From NCBI GenBank assembly GCA_030150265.1, contig JASLGG010000028.1:1-64000 (forward strand): 64,000 nucleotides of DNA, written 5' to 3'. Positions 18,314-26,200 of this stretch are shown piece by piece. The stretch comes from Protaetiibacter sp. (lineage in GTDB: Bacteria > Actinomycetota > Actinomycetes > Actinomycetales > Microbacteriaceae). The notes beneath the pieces were generated by a model, which saw only the letters and a program-made list of their open reading frames with translations, was not told where the DNA came from and made no database searches. A program made the position numbers and the translations under genes. Position 1 is the stretch's first letter. Every line of letters begins with the position of its first letter.

Positions 18314-18480
18314 CGCTCGGCCTCGTCCTCGGCGGCCCAGGCCCGGGCGCGCTCGCGTGCGATCTCCGGGGCCCGCTCGGCCTCCTCGCGTGTGGCGAAC
18401 GGGCCGTCGCGATCCGTTCCCAGCGACTGCGGGCCCTCCTCGACCTCGCCCGTCCTGTGGTTGTACCACCACTCGGTCAT
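18310..18480 (-). CDS. Conserved small acidic protein (SPOR-like annotation in relatives)
   Basis: Encodes 56 residues: an aromatic N-terminus (MTEWWYNHRTGEVEEGPQS), a DRDGPFATREEAERAPEIA segment and an acidic/basic helical tail. Similar short proteins beside map genes in related actinobacteria are called SPOR-domain proteins or, wrongly, methionine aminopeptidase. A strong GGAGGAGG stands 6 nt before the ATG. It lies between the acetyltransferase and map, divergent from map. Function is unknown. Confidence 0.75.
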   Translation of the reverse strand: MTEWWYNHRTGEVEEGPQSLGTDRDGPFATREEAERAPEIARERARAWAAEDEAER

Positions 18481-18500
18481 GCCGCGCCTCCTCCGCTCGA

Positions 18501-18506
18501 TAGTCT
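18501..18506 (+). promoter_or_regulatory. Candidate -10 (TAGTCT) of a leaderless map promoter
   Basis: TAGTCT is followed by seven bases and the map ATG, with no ribosome-binding site. Confidence 0.55.
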
Positions 18507-18513
18507 TGAGCCT

Positions 18514-19398
18514 ATGCCTCGCGACGCCGCCGGTCACCTCGTCGCAGGCCGCGTGACGGCCATGCGCGCCGTGCCCGCCTCGATCCCCCGGCCCGAGTAC
18601 GTCGGGCGACCGGGACCGCGCCCGTTCACCGGGTCCGACGTCTACACCCCCGGCGAGATCGAGCGGATCCGCACGAGCGGGCGCATCGCGGCGCAGGCGG
18701 TCGAGGCGGTCGGAGCGGCGGTCCGCCCGGGCGTCACGACCGAGGAGCTCGACGCGATCGCCCACGACTTCCTCGTCGCCCATGACGCCTATCCGTCCAC
18801 GCTCGGCTACCGCGGCTACCCGAAGTCGAGCTGCACCTCGCTCAACGAGGTCATCTGCCACGGCATCCCCGACGACACAGCGCTCGAGGACGGCGACATC
18901 CTCAACGTCGACATCACCGCGTTCCACGACGGAATGCACGGGGACCTCAACGCGACGTTCCTGGTGGGCGACGTCGCTCCCGAGGCGCGCGATCTCGTCG
19001 AGCGCACGCGCGAGGCGCTCGCCCGCGGCGTCAAGGCCGTCGCGCCGGGCCGCGCCGTGAACGTGATCGGCCGCGCGATCGAGAGCTATGCGCGGCGCTT
19101 CGGCTACGGCGTCGTGCGCGACTACACCGGCCACGGCGTGGGCAGCGCCTTCCACACGGGCCTCATCGTGCCCCACTACGATGCGGCGCCCCGCTTCGAC
19201 ACCGTCATGGAGGTCGGCATGGTGTTCACGATCGAGCCCATGCTGACCCTCGGCACGCCGGAGCGCCCCGGCACCGTCGAGTGGGACGAGTGGGACGACG
19301 GGTGGACGATCACCACGCGCGACAAGAGCCTCACCGCCCAGTTCGAGCACACGCTCGTCGTCACCGAGACGGGCGCCGAGATCCTGACCCTGCCCTGA
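18514..19398 (+). CDS. map: Methionine aminopeptidase type I
   Basis: Encodes 294 residues. It removes the initiator Met from nascent proteins using two metal ions. The ligands are visible in order: Asp in ILNVDITAF, Asp in HGDLNATF, His in TGHGVGSAFH, Glu in FTIEPMLT, and Glu in QFEHTLVVTE. The ~40-residue N-terminal extension with a proline-rich segment (IPRPEYVGRPGP) is typical of actinobacterial MapB-like enzymes. The ATG was chosen from the leaderless -10; upstream in-frame sequence is antisense or out of frame to the acetyltransferase gene. Confidence 0.95.
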   Translation: MPRDAAGHLVAGRVTAMRAVPASIPRPEYVGRPGPRPFTGSDVYTPGEIERIRTSGRIAAQAVEAVGAAVRPGVTTEELDAIAHDFLVAHDAYPSTLGYRGYPKSSCTSLNEVICHGIPDDTALEDGDILNVDITAFHDGMHGDLNATFLVGDVAPEARDLVERTREALARGVKAVAPGRAVNVIGRAIESYARRFGYGVVRDYTGHGVGSAFHTGLIVPHYDAAPRFDTVMEVGMVFTIEPMLTLGTPERPGTVEWDEWDDGWTITTRDKSLTAQFEHTLVVTETGAEILTLP

Positions 19399-19415
19399 GA
19401 ACCCCGAGGAGACCC

Positions 19416-20174
19416 ATGAGCACGCTGGCCGTCGGCATCGACATCGGAGGGACGGGCATCAAGGGCGCCCTCGTGGACGTCACGACCGGCGAGCTCGCCG
19501 GCGATCGCGTGAAGGTGCCGACGCCCGAGGGCGGCGACCCGGATGCCGTGCTCGCCGCCGTCGCCGAGATGGTCGCGGGGTTCGGCGAGATCGCCCGCGA
19601 GGTGCCGGTGGGCGTGTGCTTCCCCGCGATCGTGCTCCACGGTCGCACGATGTCGGCGGCGAACGTCTCGAAGCGCTGGATCGGGCTCGAGGCGGAGGCG
19701 CTGTTCGAGAAGGCGCTCGGACGCGACATCCACTTCGTCAACGACGCGGATGCGGCCGGCGTCGCGGAAGCCGTGTTCGGCGCCGCGAAGGGCGTCGACG
19801 GGCTCGTCATCGTCACCACCCTCGGCACCGGCATCGGCAGCGCCTTCCTCTACGACGGGGTGCTCGTGCCCAACACCGAGCTGGGGCACCTCCAGCTCCG
19901 CGGCAAGGACGCCGAGAAGCTCGCCTCGTTCGCCGCGAAGGAACGCGGCCGGCTCAGCTGGAAGCGCTGGGCTGACCGCCTGCAGCTCTTCTACGGCACG
20001 GTCGAGTTCCTCTTCTCGCCCGAGCTCTTCGTGGTCGGCGGCGGGGTCTCCAAGAGCTACGAGGAGTTCCTCCCGCTCCTCGAGCTGCGCACCCCGATCG
20101 TGCCCGCGACGCTGCGCAACAACGCCGGGATCCTCGGCGCGGCCTGGCTCGCCACCCGCCCCGCCCACGCGTGA
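19416..20174 (+). CDS. ppgK: Polyphosphate glucokinase (ROK family)
   Basis: Encodes 252 residues. It phosphorylates glucose using polyphosphate or ATP. Visible are the phosphate-binding GIDIGGTGIKGALVD at the N-terminus, the catalytic VNDADAAGVAE, GTGIGSAFLYDG, and the NTELGHLQLRGKDAE and WADRLQLFYGTVEFLFSPE segments typical of actinobacterial polyphosphate glucokinases, which lack the zinc-binding cysteines of other ROK kinases. GAGGAGA (19406-19412) precedes the ATG by 3-4 nt. It follows map by 17 nt and may be co-transcribed. Confidence 0.94.
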   Translation: MSTLAVGIDIGGTGIKGALVDVTTGELAGDRVKVPTPEGGDPDAVLAAVAEMVAGFGEIAREVPVGVCFPAIVLHGRTMSAANVSKRWIGLEAEALFEKALGRDIHFVNDADAAGVAEAVFGAAKGVDGLVIVTTLGTGIGSAFLYDGVLVPNTELGHLQLRGKDAEKLASFAAKERGRLSWKRWADRLQLFYGTVEFLFSPELFVVGGGVSKSYEEFLPLLELRTPIVPATLRNNAGILGAAWLATRPAHA

Positions 20175-20211
20175 CGTCATGTTGCAGTTCGATGAAATCT
20201 GTGTGCGGATA

Positions 20212-20242
20212 TTGCCTCGACGACGGTCGGGTGGGCTAGGTT
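20212..20242 (+). promoter_or_regulatory. Candidate cspA promoter
   Basis: TTGCCT (20212-20217) and TAGGTT (20237-20242) are 19 bases apart, slightly long. A start near 20249 gives a leader of about 45 nt that contains GGAGG at 20262-20266 and a short upstream reading frame. The region is less GC-rich than its surroundings. Confidence 0.45.
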
Positions 20243-20277
20243 GAGCAGACGTCTTCGATTTGGAGGCGTGCGCACCA

Positions 20278-20313
20278 TGAAGAAAGCAGTCTCATGCCCA
20301 CTGGAACCGTGAA
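20278..20313 (+). CDS. Short upstream reading frame overlapping the cspA start
   Basis: ATG at 20278 opens an 11-codon frame (MKKAVSCPLEP) that ends inside the cspA coding region in another frame. GGAGG stands 11 nt before it, better placed for this ATG than for the cspA ATG at 20294. It may set cspA translation by coupling or competition. It could also be chance. Confidence 0.35.
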
Positions 20314-20497
20314 GTGGTTCAACGCCGAAAAGGGATTCGGCTTCATCACCCCCGACGACGGCGCTCAGGACGTCTTCGCGCACTACTCGGCCATCGACTC
20401 GAGCGGTTACCGCACCCTCGAGGAGGGTCAGCGCGTCGAGTTCGAGGTCGCTCAGGGCCAGAAGGGACCTCAGGCAGCCAACATCCGCGTCGCCTGA
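20294..20497 (+). CDS. cspA: Cold-shock protein, CspA family
   Basis: Encodes 67 residues, a single OB-fold cold-shock domain. The RNA-binding motifs are RNP1 KGFGFI (about 15-20) and RNP2 VFAHY (about 29-33), after the standard MPTGTVKWFNAE start. It binds single-stranded RNA or DNA and melts RNA structure. The ATG has no clear ribosome-binding site of its own except AAGAAAG within the overlapping upstream frame. A strong terminator follows. It stands alone between ppgK and rnpB. Confidence 0.97.
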   Translation: MPTGTVKWFNAEKGFGFITPDDGAQDVFAHYSAIDSSGYRTLEEGQRVEFEVAQGQKGPQAANIRVA

Positions 20498-20510
20498 CGA
20501 TCTCCACCAC

Positions 20511-20548
20511 GAGAAAGCGCCTCCGGGATGATCCGGGGGCGCTTTCTC
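20511..20548. terminator. Shared terminator of cspA (+) and rnpB (-)
   Basis: A 16-bp stem (GAGAAAGCGCCTCCGG with CCGGGGGCGCTTTCTC, one G-U pair) and 6-nt loop, with a short T-rich tail on the plus strand. It begins 13 nt after cspA stops and lies 7 nt from the 3' end of RNase P RNA, so it can end both transcripts. Confidence 0.88.
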
Positions 20549-20555
20549 TTGCGAG

Positions 20556-20963
20556 GCGAACGGGCCGGCCGATACGCCGGGTTCTGTCATCCGGTGCACG
20601 GCTTCGCAGCCACGCACCGGACGGACGGCCATCTCTCTCGGGAATGCGTTGCCGCATCCCTCTTGCGGTCTACCCGACGCCTCGGCGAGCAGCCTCATCG
20701 GCGTCTGTCTGACCTTGCTCCGGGCGAGGTTTACCCAGCGAGCCCGATCACTCGGGCCCCTGGTGGTCTCTTACACCACCGTTTCACCCTTACCCCGGGC
20801 GCAATGCCCGTGGCGGTCTGCTCTCTGTTGCACTTTCTCGCGGATCACTCCGGGTGGGTGTTACCCACCGCCCTGCTCTGCGGAGCCCGGACGTTCCTCG
20901 GCGCACGCACCACGCCTCGAGAGGCGGATGCGCGCGACGCGACCGTCTGGCCGACCCGTTCGC
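20556..20963 (-). ncRNA. rnpB: RNase P RNA, bacterial type A
   Basis: About 408 nt, the catalytic RNA that trims tRNA 5' ends. On the minus strand the conserved blocks appear in order: GAGGAACGTCCGGGCTCC (near 20900), then GAGAAAGTGCAACAGAGAG (near 20830-20850), GGTAAACCTCGCCC, and ACAGAACCCGGCGTATCGG at the 3' end (20565-20590). The terminal P1 helix is a 15-bp pairing of 20949-20963 with 20556-20570 with one G-U pair, which fixes the ends. The reverse complement also carries GGTAAGGGTGAAACGGTG. The protein subunit rnpA is not here. Confidence 0.95.
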
Positions 20964-20970
20964 GTACCCC

Positions 20971-20976
20971 AGGATA
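20971..20976 (-). promoter_or_regulatory. rnpB -10 element (TATCCT)
   Basis: On the minus strand TATCCT ends 7 nt before the 5' end of the P1 helix, the right distance for transcription to start at the RNA 5' end. No convincing -35 is seen. Confidence 0.6.
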
Positions 20977-20994
20977 GCGGGCCCGGCCGGGCGC

Positions 20995-21420
20995 TCAGCG
21001 CTCGAAGCTCACCCGGCGGTCCATCGCCTCGTTGGCGAGCCTGTCGGCGCGCGAGTTCTCCAGCCGCGGCACCCACTCGAAACGCACGGGGGTGCCCGAG
21101 AGCAGGGTCCGCGCCTCGGCCGCGAGCTCCGCCATCGCGGGGTGCTTGATCTTCCAGCGGCCCGACATCTGCTCCACGACGAGCTTCGAGTCCATCCGGA
21201 TGCGCAGCTCGGCGTCCGGCGCGAGGGCGAGCGCCTTCGCGACCCCCGCGATCATGCCCCGGTACTCGGCGACGTTGTTGCTCGCGATCCCCACGTACAC
21301 GCCGATCTCGGCGAGCACCTCGCCCGTGGCGGCGTCGATCACGACGGAGCCGGACCCCGCCTGCCCGGGGTTGCCGCGGGACCCGCCGTCCGCCTCGACG
21401 ATGAGCTCGCGCGGGCTCAC
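20995..21420 (-). CDS. RNase HI-like protein
   Basis: Encodes 141 residues from a GTG that overlaps the upstream stop (GTGA). The RNase H fold acids are in place: Asp11 (EADGGSRGNPG), Glu52 (NVAEYRG), Asp77 (RMDSKLV) and Asp126 (SRADRLAN). It should cleave RNA in RNA-DNA hybrids. In M. tuberculosis the equivalent Rv2228c is fused to a CobC-like phosphatase domain; here the protein is RNase H alone. It is the last gene of a three-gene operon and ends close to the rnpB promoter. Confidence 0.92.
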   Translation of the reverse strand: MSPRELIVEADGGSRGNPGQAGSGSVVIDAATGEVLAEIGVYVGIASNNVAEYRGMIAGVAKALALAPDAELRIRMDSKLVVEQMSGRWKIKHPAMAELAAEARTLLSGTPVRFEWVPRLENSRADRLANEAMDRRVSFER

Positions 21421-22157
21421 AGGCCGGACTCCGCCGTGCGCACCAGGATCGCGCTCGAGTCGGGGCAGAGCAGCACGTCGTCCGGGGCCGCGGCGCGCAC
21501 GAGGTTGAGGTCGGTCGCGTTGAGCGCGACGCCGCTCGCGCTCGAAACGCCTCCTCGGAGGTGCGACGCGCCCACGCCGTAGCGGGCCCGCTGCTTCTCG
21601 TAGAGAGCCAGCAGCTCGTCGGGCACCCGCCCCGCGATCGTCTCGCGGTCGGCTGCCGCACGCGAGCGGTCCCGTTCGATCGCGGCCGCGGCGGCGTCGC
21701 GCGCGGAGCTCGTCTCCGCGATCCGCGCATCGAGCGCCGCGACCTCGTCCCGCGTCGCCGCGAGCGCCTGCTCGTGCTCCTCCACGCGCTCCATGACGAC
21801 GAGCTCGATCTCCTCGAGCTCGTCGCGCCGACGAGCGAGCGCCGCGAGCTCCTGCTCGAGCGCCTGCACGTCCTTCACCGACGAGCTCGCCTCGAGGCGC
21901 TCGCGGTCGCGGGTGATGCGAGCCTCGACGACCGCGACGTCCGACTCGACGCGGCCGAGCTCCGCCTGCGCATCCTCGAGCACCCCGGTGCGCTCGGCGA
22001 GCGTGCGCCGAAGCGCCTCGCTCTCCCCGGCGAGCTGCTCGAGCACCGCCGTCTCCGGCAGAGTGCGCGCGCGGTGGCTCAGCTGCTGCAGGCGCGTGTC
22101 GGCCTCCTGCAGCTCGAGCAGGAGCGCCTGGTCGGCGGGAGCGGCCTTGAGGCCCAT
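21417..22157 (-). CDS. Coiled-coil protein of the C4 zinc-ribbon (DUF164) family, zinc site degenerate
   Basis: Encodes 246 residues. Residues ~10-185 form a long alpha-helical hairpin rich in Glu, Arg and Ala. The C-terminal domain aligns with the family (LYEKQRARYGVGASHLRG ... DDVLLCPDSSAILVRT), but the first CxxC is replaced by GVSSASG and the second reads C-P-D-S, so only one of the four zinc cysteines remains. Homologues (Rv2229c type) lie next to RNase H and Nif3 genes, as here, so identity by context is strong. The role is unknown. Confidence 0.88.
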   Translation of the reverse strand: MGLKAAPADQALLLELQEADTRLQQLSHRARTLPETAVLEQLAGESEALRRTLAERTGVLEDAQAELGRVESDVAVVEARITRDRERLEASSSVKDVQALEQELAALARRRDELEEIELVVMERVEEHEQALAATRDEVAALDARIAETSSARDAAAAAIERDRSRAAADRETIAGRVPDELLALYEKQRARYGVGASHLRGGVSSASGVALNATDLNLVRAAAPDDVLLCPDSSAILVRTAESGL

Positions 22158-22193
22158 ACGGTGTCCGTTCTTGTTCGGGGTCTGGATACGGGG

Positions 22194-23012
22194 TCAGACG
22201 AGGGCGAAGTCCCAGGGGTCGGTGCGCAGCTCGCTGACGGTCACGCGCACCTCGGGGAGCGCGGCGCGCAGCGATGCGGCGGCGGCATCCAGCCACAGCC
22301 ACTCCGCCGCCCAGTGCGAGACGTCGAGCAGCGCCGGACCGCCGGCGACGCGCGCGTTCTCCCGCGCCTCGGAGGCCGGATGATGCCGCAGGTCGCTCGT
22401 GATGTAGACGTCGGCGCCCACGACCTCCGGGTGCGCGAGCAGCGAGTCGCCCGCGCCCGCGCACAGCGCGACTCGGCGCACCGGCGTCGCGTAGTCGCCC
22501 GCGCCCCGGATTCCTTGTGCTGTCGCCGGGAGGATCGTCTGGAGGCCGCGTGCGAGCTCGCCGAGCGCCACGGGCGACGCGAGCTCGCCGACGCGGCCGA
22601 TGCCGAGCTGCGGGTCGGACGGCGAGGGGTCGATCGGACGGACGTCGCGGAGCCCGAGCCGGCGCGCCAGCACGGCGGAGGTGCCGTCCGCCACGATGTC
22701 GGCGTTCGTGTGCGCCGCCAGAAGACCGCATCCCCCGCGAATGAGGCGGCCGAGCACGGCGCCCTTGTAGCGGTCCTCGGCGATCGAGGTCACGCCGCGC
22801 AGAAGCAGCGGATGGTGCACGAGCAGCAGTTGCGCGCCCTGCTCCACCGCCTCCTCGGCGGTCTCGACGACCGCGTCGACCGCGAGGTGCACCGCCGTGA
22901 CCGCGCTGGCGGGGTCGCCCGCGAGCAGACCGGGCGCATCCCAGCTCTCGGCGCCGCCGAGCGGCCACAGCGTGTGCGCGACATCGGTCACGCGGGCGAG
23001 GGTGGGCGTCAC
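22194..23012 (-). CDS. Nif3-like dinuclear metal-centre protein
   Basis: Encodes 272 residues from a GTG. Metal ligands of the Nif3/YbgI family are visible: LLVHHPLLLRG, LLAAHTNADIV, and DVSHWAAEWLW near the C-terminus, plus YITSDLRHHPASEA. The family forms toroidal hexamers with two metal ions per subunit; its reaction is not settled. The gene heads the Nif3/zinc-ribbon/RNase H operon, the same order as Rv2230c-Rv2228c. The GTG is 6 nt after TAGACT (minus strand), predicting a leaderless mRNA. Confidence 0.92.
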   Translation of the reverse strand: MTPTLARVTDVAHTLWPLGGAESWDAPGLLAGDPASAVTAVHLAVDAVVETAEEAVEQGAQLLLVHHPLLLRGVTSIAEDRYKGAVLGRLIRGGCGLLAAHTNADIVADGTSAVLARRLGLRDVRPIDPSPSDPQLGIGRVGELASPVALGELARGLQTILPATAQGIRGAGDYATPVRRVALCAGAGDSLLAHPEVVGADVYITSDLRHHPASEARENARVAGGPALLDVSHWAAEWLWLDAAAASLRAALPEVRVTVSELRTDPWDFALV

Positions 23013-23018
23013 GTCCTC

Positions 23019-23024
23019 AGTCTA
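23019..23024 (-). promoter_or_regulatory. Candidate -10 (TAGACT) of the leaderless Nif3 operon
   Basis: TAGACT on the minus strand is followed by GAGGAC and the GTG start. Confidence 0.6.
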
Positions 23025-23037
23025 TGAGGGCGTGCCC

Positions 23038-25482
23038 TCACGCCGAGGCGGGGTCTTCATCCGCCGCCGCTCCCTCGCGCTCCTGCCGACGGATCGCGGG
23101 GATGCCGGTCACGATCGGCAGCAGGAACCCGAGGGCGAGGGCCACGAGCACGCCGATGTCGGCCGTCGCAAGCGGCGAGGTCGGCGCCAGACCCACCACG
23201 CCGAACAGGTATCCCTGCCAGTCGAAGCCCGCGAGGCCCCCTGTCGTGAGCCCGAACCCGATGGCGCTCGCGACCACGAGCCCGAGGAGATTGATCCAGC
23301 GGACCGCCGGGTAGATGCCTCCGCTCGCGAGCAGCGACGGCGCGTGGAAACGCCGCAGCCGGATCATCATCTCGCTCGCGAAGATCCCGACCCAGGCGGC
23401 CACCGGCACGGCGAGCGTGGTCACGACATCGCGCAGGATGTCGCGCGTGTCGGCGCCGAGCAGCAGGAGCGCCGCGGCGACGAGCGTCACGAGCACCGCC
23501 GCCACGATCGTCGCGGCGGAGCGCGGCACCCGCAGCCCCACCGAGATGAGGGCGAGGCCGCCCGAGTACATCGTCACGATGGTCCCGGACACGAGGCCGA
23601 AGCCCGCTGCGCCGAGCAGCGGCAGCGCGAGGCCCTCCGGCACGAGCGAGACCAGCGTGGCGAGCGGGGCCCGCGCGAGCTCGGCACCGAGCCCGGCGTC
23701 GGATGCCGCGAGCACGGCGCCCCACGAGAGGAGCGCGAGGGTCGGGACGATGACGCCGAAGCTGCTCCACAGCATGTTGGCGGCGCCGGATCCGCCCGGA
23801 CGCTGGTAACGCGCGAGATCGGAGCTCGACTGCGCCCAGGCGAGCCCGACCACGCTGAACACCGTGACCGCGCCGCCGATCGCGAGCGTCCACGGGCCGT
23901 CGTCGGTGCGGAGCGCCGTCGCGATGTCGACGTGCGAGGCGGTGAGCGCGATGGTCGCGCCGACGAGCACGAAGGAGAGGAGGCCGAGCACGCGCTGCAC
24001 GCGATGCAGCAGACCGTATCCGAAGGTGGCCACGACCGCTGCGAGCGCGGCACCGACGACGAGCACCACGAGCGCGGGAACGCCGGCGTCCGTCCCGACG
24101 GCGCCGGGGACCAGCACGGCCCCCGCGGTGACCGCGAGAAGCCACAGCAGCACGCCGCCCCACAGCACGCGTCCGAGCACCGCCAGCAGGGCCGGGAGCA
24201 CGTTGCCGACGAGGCCGAAGGTCGCGCGCGACACGATCATGGTGGGCTGGCCGCTCCACTTGCCCGCGAGCGAGCCGAGCCCGAGGGGCAGGGCCGACAG
24301 CGCGACCCCCGCCACGACCGCGACGAGGGCCTGCCGCAGGCTCATCCCGGCCGAGAAGACGACCGCGCCCACCGCGACCATGACGATCGAGGAGTTGGCG
24401 GCGAACCACAGCCAGAACAGTCGCGCCGCGTGCCCCGCGCGGTGCTCGGCGGGCGTCGGGCCCGCCGCCACCCTCTCCACGTGGAACGCAGGCGGGTCGG
24501 TCGCCGGAGCTTCCGGCGCCTCACCGACCGCGACCATCGTGGCCGTCGAGGCCGGCACGACCGCGGGCACGCTCTGCACGTTGGACCCGGTGTCGGGCGG
24601 TGCCGCGGAGAACTCCGCGGGGTCGTCCGCGACGGCCGGGACGGCGGCGACCGACGGAGGCGGCAGCAGGCTCACATCGACGGGCCCGTCGGGGCCGAGG
24701 ATCGTGCCGGACATCGGATGCGGTGTCTCGGGCAGGGCTGTCTCGGGCACAGCTGCCTCGGGCACGGACGGCGCGACCGCGGCATCGGGCGTCGCGATCT
24801 CCGAGATCGTCGCCTCCGGCACCGCCTCCGCCGCCAGCGGCGGGGGCAGGAGCGTCGACGGGTCGGTGCCGTCGAGCCGCGGCGCGGGCGGCGGCTCGAC
24901 GAGGGCAGGGGGCTCGAAGCTCGGCGGCGGGGCGTCGATCCACGCCTGCTCGCTCGCGGGCGGGATGTCTGCCGGGGGCGTCGGCGGCAGCCCGGGCTCC
25001 GCGAGCTCGGGCTCCGCCGGAGGGCGCACCACGATCGGCTCGGCCGCGTCGTCGACGGGCGGGAGCCCCTGCCTGCGGCGGAGCTCGTTCTCCAGCAGCA
25101 GGATCGCGTCGAGCGTCGAGCCGGACGACACGGAGTCCTCGACACTGCGGCTCAGCTCGTCGTCGCCGAGTGCCGGCGACGACGTCGCCGGCGGGAACCC
25201 ACCGCCCGCGAGAGGCTCGGGGTCGGCCGCGATCGCATCCGGGGCCACATACGCGGGAGCCGGCGGAGGCGGGGGCGGAGGCGGGAGCAGCGGGGCGGCA
25301 TCCGGCAGCGGCGGAGGCGCCCCGTCGAGCGTGGGCGGCGGAACCTCGGCGTGCAGCTCGGCGGGGTCGGGCCGGAAGACCGGGTCGGCGTTGGCGAGAG
25401 GGACGCTGATGGGTCCCGTGTACATCGCCCGCTGCGCGGCGAGCGCAGCATCGAGCTCGTCGTCCCCGCGCACCTCGGTCAT
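23038..25482 (-). CDS. NCS1-type (cytosine/purine-like) permease with long disordered N-terminus
   Basis: Encodes 814 residues. Residues 1 to about 345 are acidic and rich in Pro, Ala, Glu and Asp with no recognisable domain apart from a helical patch (STLDAILLLENELRRRQGL). From about 350 the protein is a transporter core: NSSIVMVAVGAVVFSAGM, then a GKWSGQPTMIVSRATFG segment typical of the nucleobase:cation symporter-1 family, and about 12 transmembrane helices. The substrate is unknown (cytosine, purine or related). The ATG at 25482 is preceded by TAGACT with a 7-nt gap. Most NCS1 permeases are 420-550 residues, so the extension is remarkable. Confidence 0.78.
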   Translation of the reverse strand: MTEVRGDDELDAALAAQRAMYTGPISVPLANADPVFRPDPAELHAEVPPPTLDGAPPPLPDAAPLLPPPPPPPPAPAYVAPDAIAADPEPLAGGGFPPATSSPALGDDELSRSVEDSVSSGSTLDAILLLENELRRRQGLPPVDDAAEPIVVRPPAEPELAEPGLPPTPPADIPPASEQAWIDAPPPSFEPPALVEPPPAPRLDGTDPSTLLPPPLAAEAVPEATISEIATPDAAVAPSVPEAAVPETALPETPHPMSGTILGPDGPVDVSLLPPPSVAAVPAVADDPAEFSAAPPDTGSNVQSVPAVVPASTATMVAVGEAPEAPATDPPAFHVERVAAGPTPAEHRAGHAARLFWLWFAANSSIVMVAVGAVVFSAGMSLRQALVAVVAGVALSALPLGLGSLAGKWSGQPTMIVSRATFGLVGNVLPALLAVLGRVLWGGVLLWLLAVTAGAVLVPGAVGTDAGVPALVVLVVGAALAAVVATFGYGLLHRVQRVLGLLSFVLVGATIALTASHVDIATALRTDDGPWTLAIGGAVTVFSVVGLAWAQSSSDLARYQRPGGSGAANMLWSSFGVIVPTLALLSWGAVLAASDAGLGAELARAPLATLVSLVPEGLALPLLGAAGFGLVSGTIVTMYSGGLALISVGLRVPRSAATIVAAVLVTLVAAALLLLGADTRDILRDVVTTLAVPVAAWVGIFASEMMIRLRRFHAPSLLASGGIYPAVRWINLLGLVVASAIGFGLTTGGLAGFDWQGYLFGVVGLAPTSPLATADIGVLVALALGFLLPIVTGIPAIRRQEREGAAADEDPASA

Positions 25483-25489
25483 GCCTGGA

Positions 25490-25495
25490 AGTCTA
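25490..25495 (-). promoter_or_regulatory. Candidate -10 (TAGACT) of the leaderless permease gene
   Basis: TAGACT on the minus strand lies 7 nt before the ATG at 25482; no other start signal is evident. Confidence 0.55.
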
Positions 25496-25575
25496 GGGCG
25501 GCTCGGCTCGTCAGCGGCGGAGGACCGGCCGTCGGTCTCCGACGCCGTCGTCGCCGGCGATAGCATCGGTTGTCC

Positions 25576-25648
25576 GGGCGCTTAGCTCAGCTGGTAGAGC
25601 GCCTCCTTTACACGGAGGATGCCGGGGGTTCGAGTCCCTCAGCGCCCA
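25576..25648 (+). tRNA. tRNA-Val (anticodon TAC)
   Basis: The 73-nt cloverleaf folds with a 7-bp acceptor stem (GGGCGCT with AGCGCCC), D arm GCTC/GAGC, anticodon stem CCTCC/GGAGG with loop TTTACAC, and a T arm containing TTCGAGT. The anticodon TAC reads valine codons. The 3' CCA is not encoded. Confidence 0.96.
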
Positions 25649-25660
25649 CGGCGCCGCGGC

Positions 25661-26131
25661 TCACGCCGAGACGAGCACCTCGTCGAGCGCGGCGCGGTAC
25701 TCCTCGATCGACCGGGCCTGGCCCGGCGCCGTGATGAACGAGGCCCGGATGATGCCCTTGGCGTCGATCACGAAGGTCGCGCGGTTCGCGAAGCCCTTCT
25801 CCTCGAGGAACACGCCGTACTCCTTGGCGACCGCGCCGTGCGGCCAGAAGTCCGCCAGCAGCGTGAAGTCGTAGCCCTCCTGCTCGCCCCAGGCGCGCAG
25901 CGCGGCCTTCGAGTCGACGGAGATGCCCATGAGCTCGACGCCGTGCTCCTGGAACAGCGCGAGGTTGTCACGCAGCTCGCACAGCTCGCCCGTGCACGTG
26001 CTCGAGAAGGCGAGCGGGAAGAAGACGAGGGCCACCGGCTTGCGACCGCGGAAGTCGCTCAGCCGGACGTGCTCGCCGTACTGGTTGGGCAGGTCGAAGT
26101 CGGGTGCCTGCGTGTCGTTCTCGAGAGCCAC
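25661..26131 (-). CDS. Peroxiredoxin, AhpE/PrxQ-like
   Basis: Encodes 156 residues from a GTG. It reduces peroxides with Cys46 in FFPLAFSSTCTGELC; Cys51 five residues later is placed like the PrxQ/Bcp resolving cysteine. The thioredoxin fold shows PDFDLPNQYGEHVRLSDFRG and the C-terminal RATFVIDAKGIIR. The M. tuberculosis neighbour of aceE is ahpE (Rv2238c), so this is probably its counterpart, though AhpE there has one cysteine. A TATGAT hexamer lies 8 nt before the GTG. It is divergent from aceE. Confidence 0.92.
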   Translation of the reverse strand: MALENDTQAPDFDLPNQYGEHVRLSDFRGRKPVALVFFPLAFSSTCTGELCELRDNLALFQEHGVELMGISVDSKAALRAWGEQEGYDFTLLADFWPHGAVAKEYGVFLEEKGFANRATFVIDAKGIIRASFITAPGQARSIEEYRAALDEVLVSA

Positions 26132-26189
26132 GAGCGTCGATCATACGCGCGGCCCCGCGGATGCGCCGATCGCCGCGCGCGGACGGGCC

Positions 26190-26195
26190 TAGACT
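26190..26195 (+). promoter_or_regulatory. aceE promoter -10 (TAGACT)
   Basis: TAGACT predicts transcription starting at or near 26201-26202, so the mRNA would begin at an ATG that opens a short upstream frame rather than at aceE itself. No -35 is obvious. Confidence 0.5.
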
Positions 26196-26200
26196 GAAAG

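Noticed and set aside
20556..20963. Protein frames across the RNase P RNA
   Set aside because: The conserved RNA blocks and the P1 pairing explain the sequence on the minus strand; the frames are incidental.
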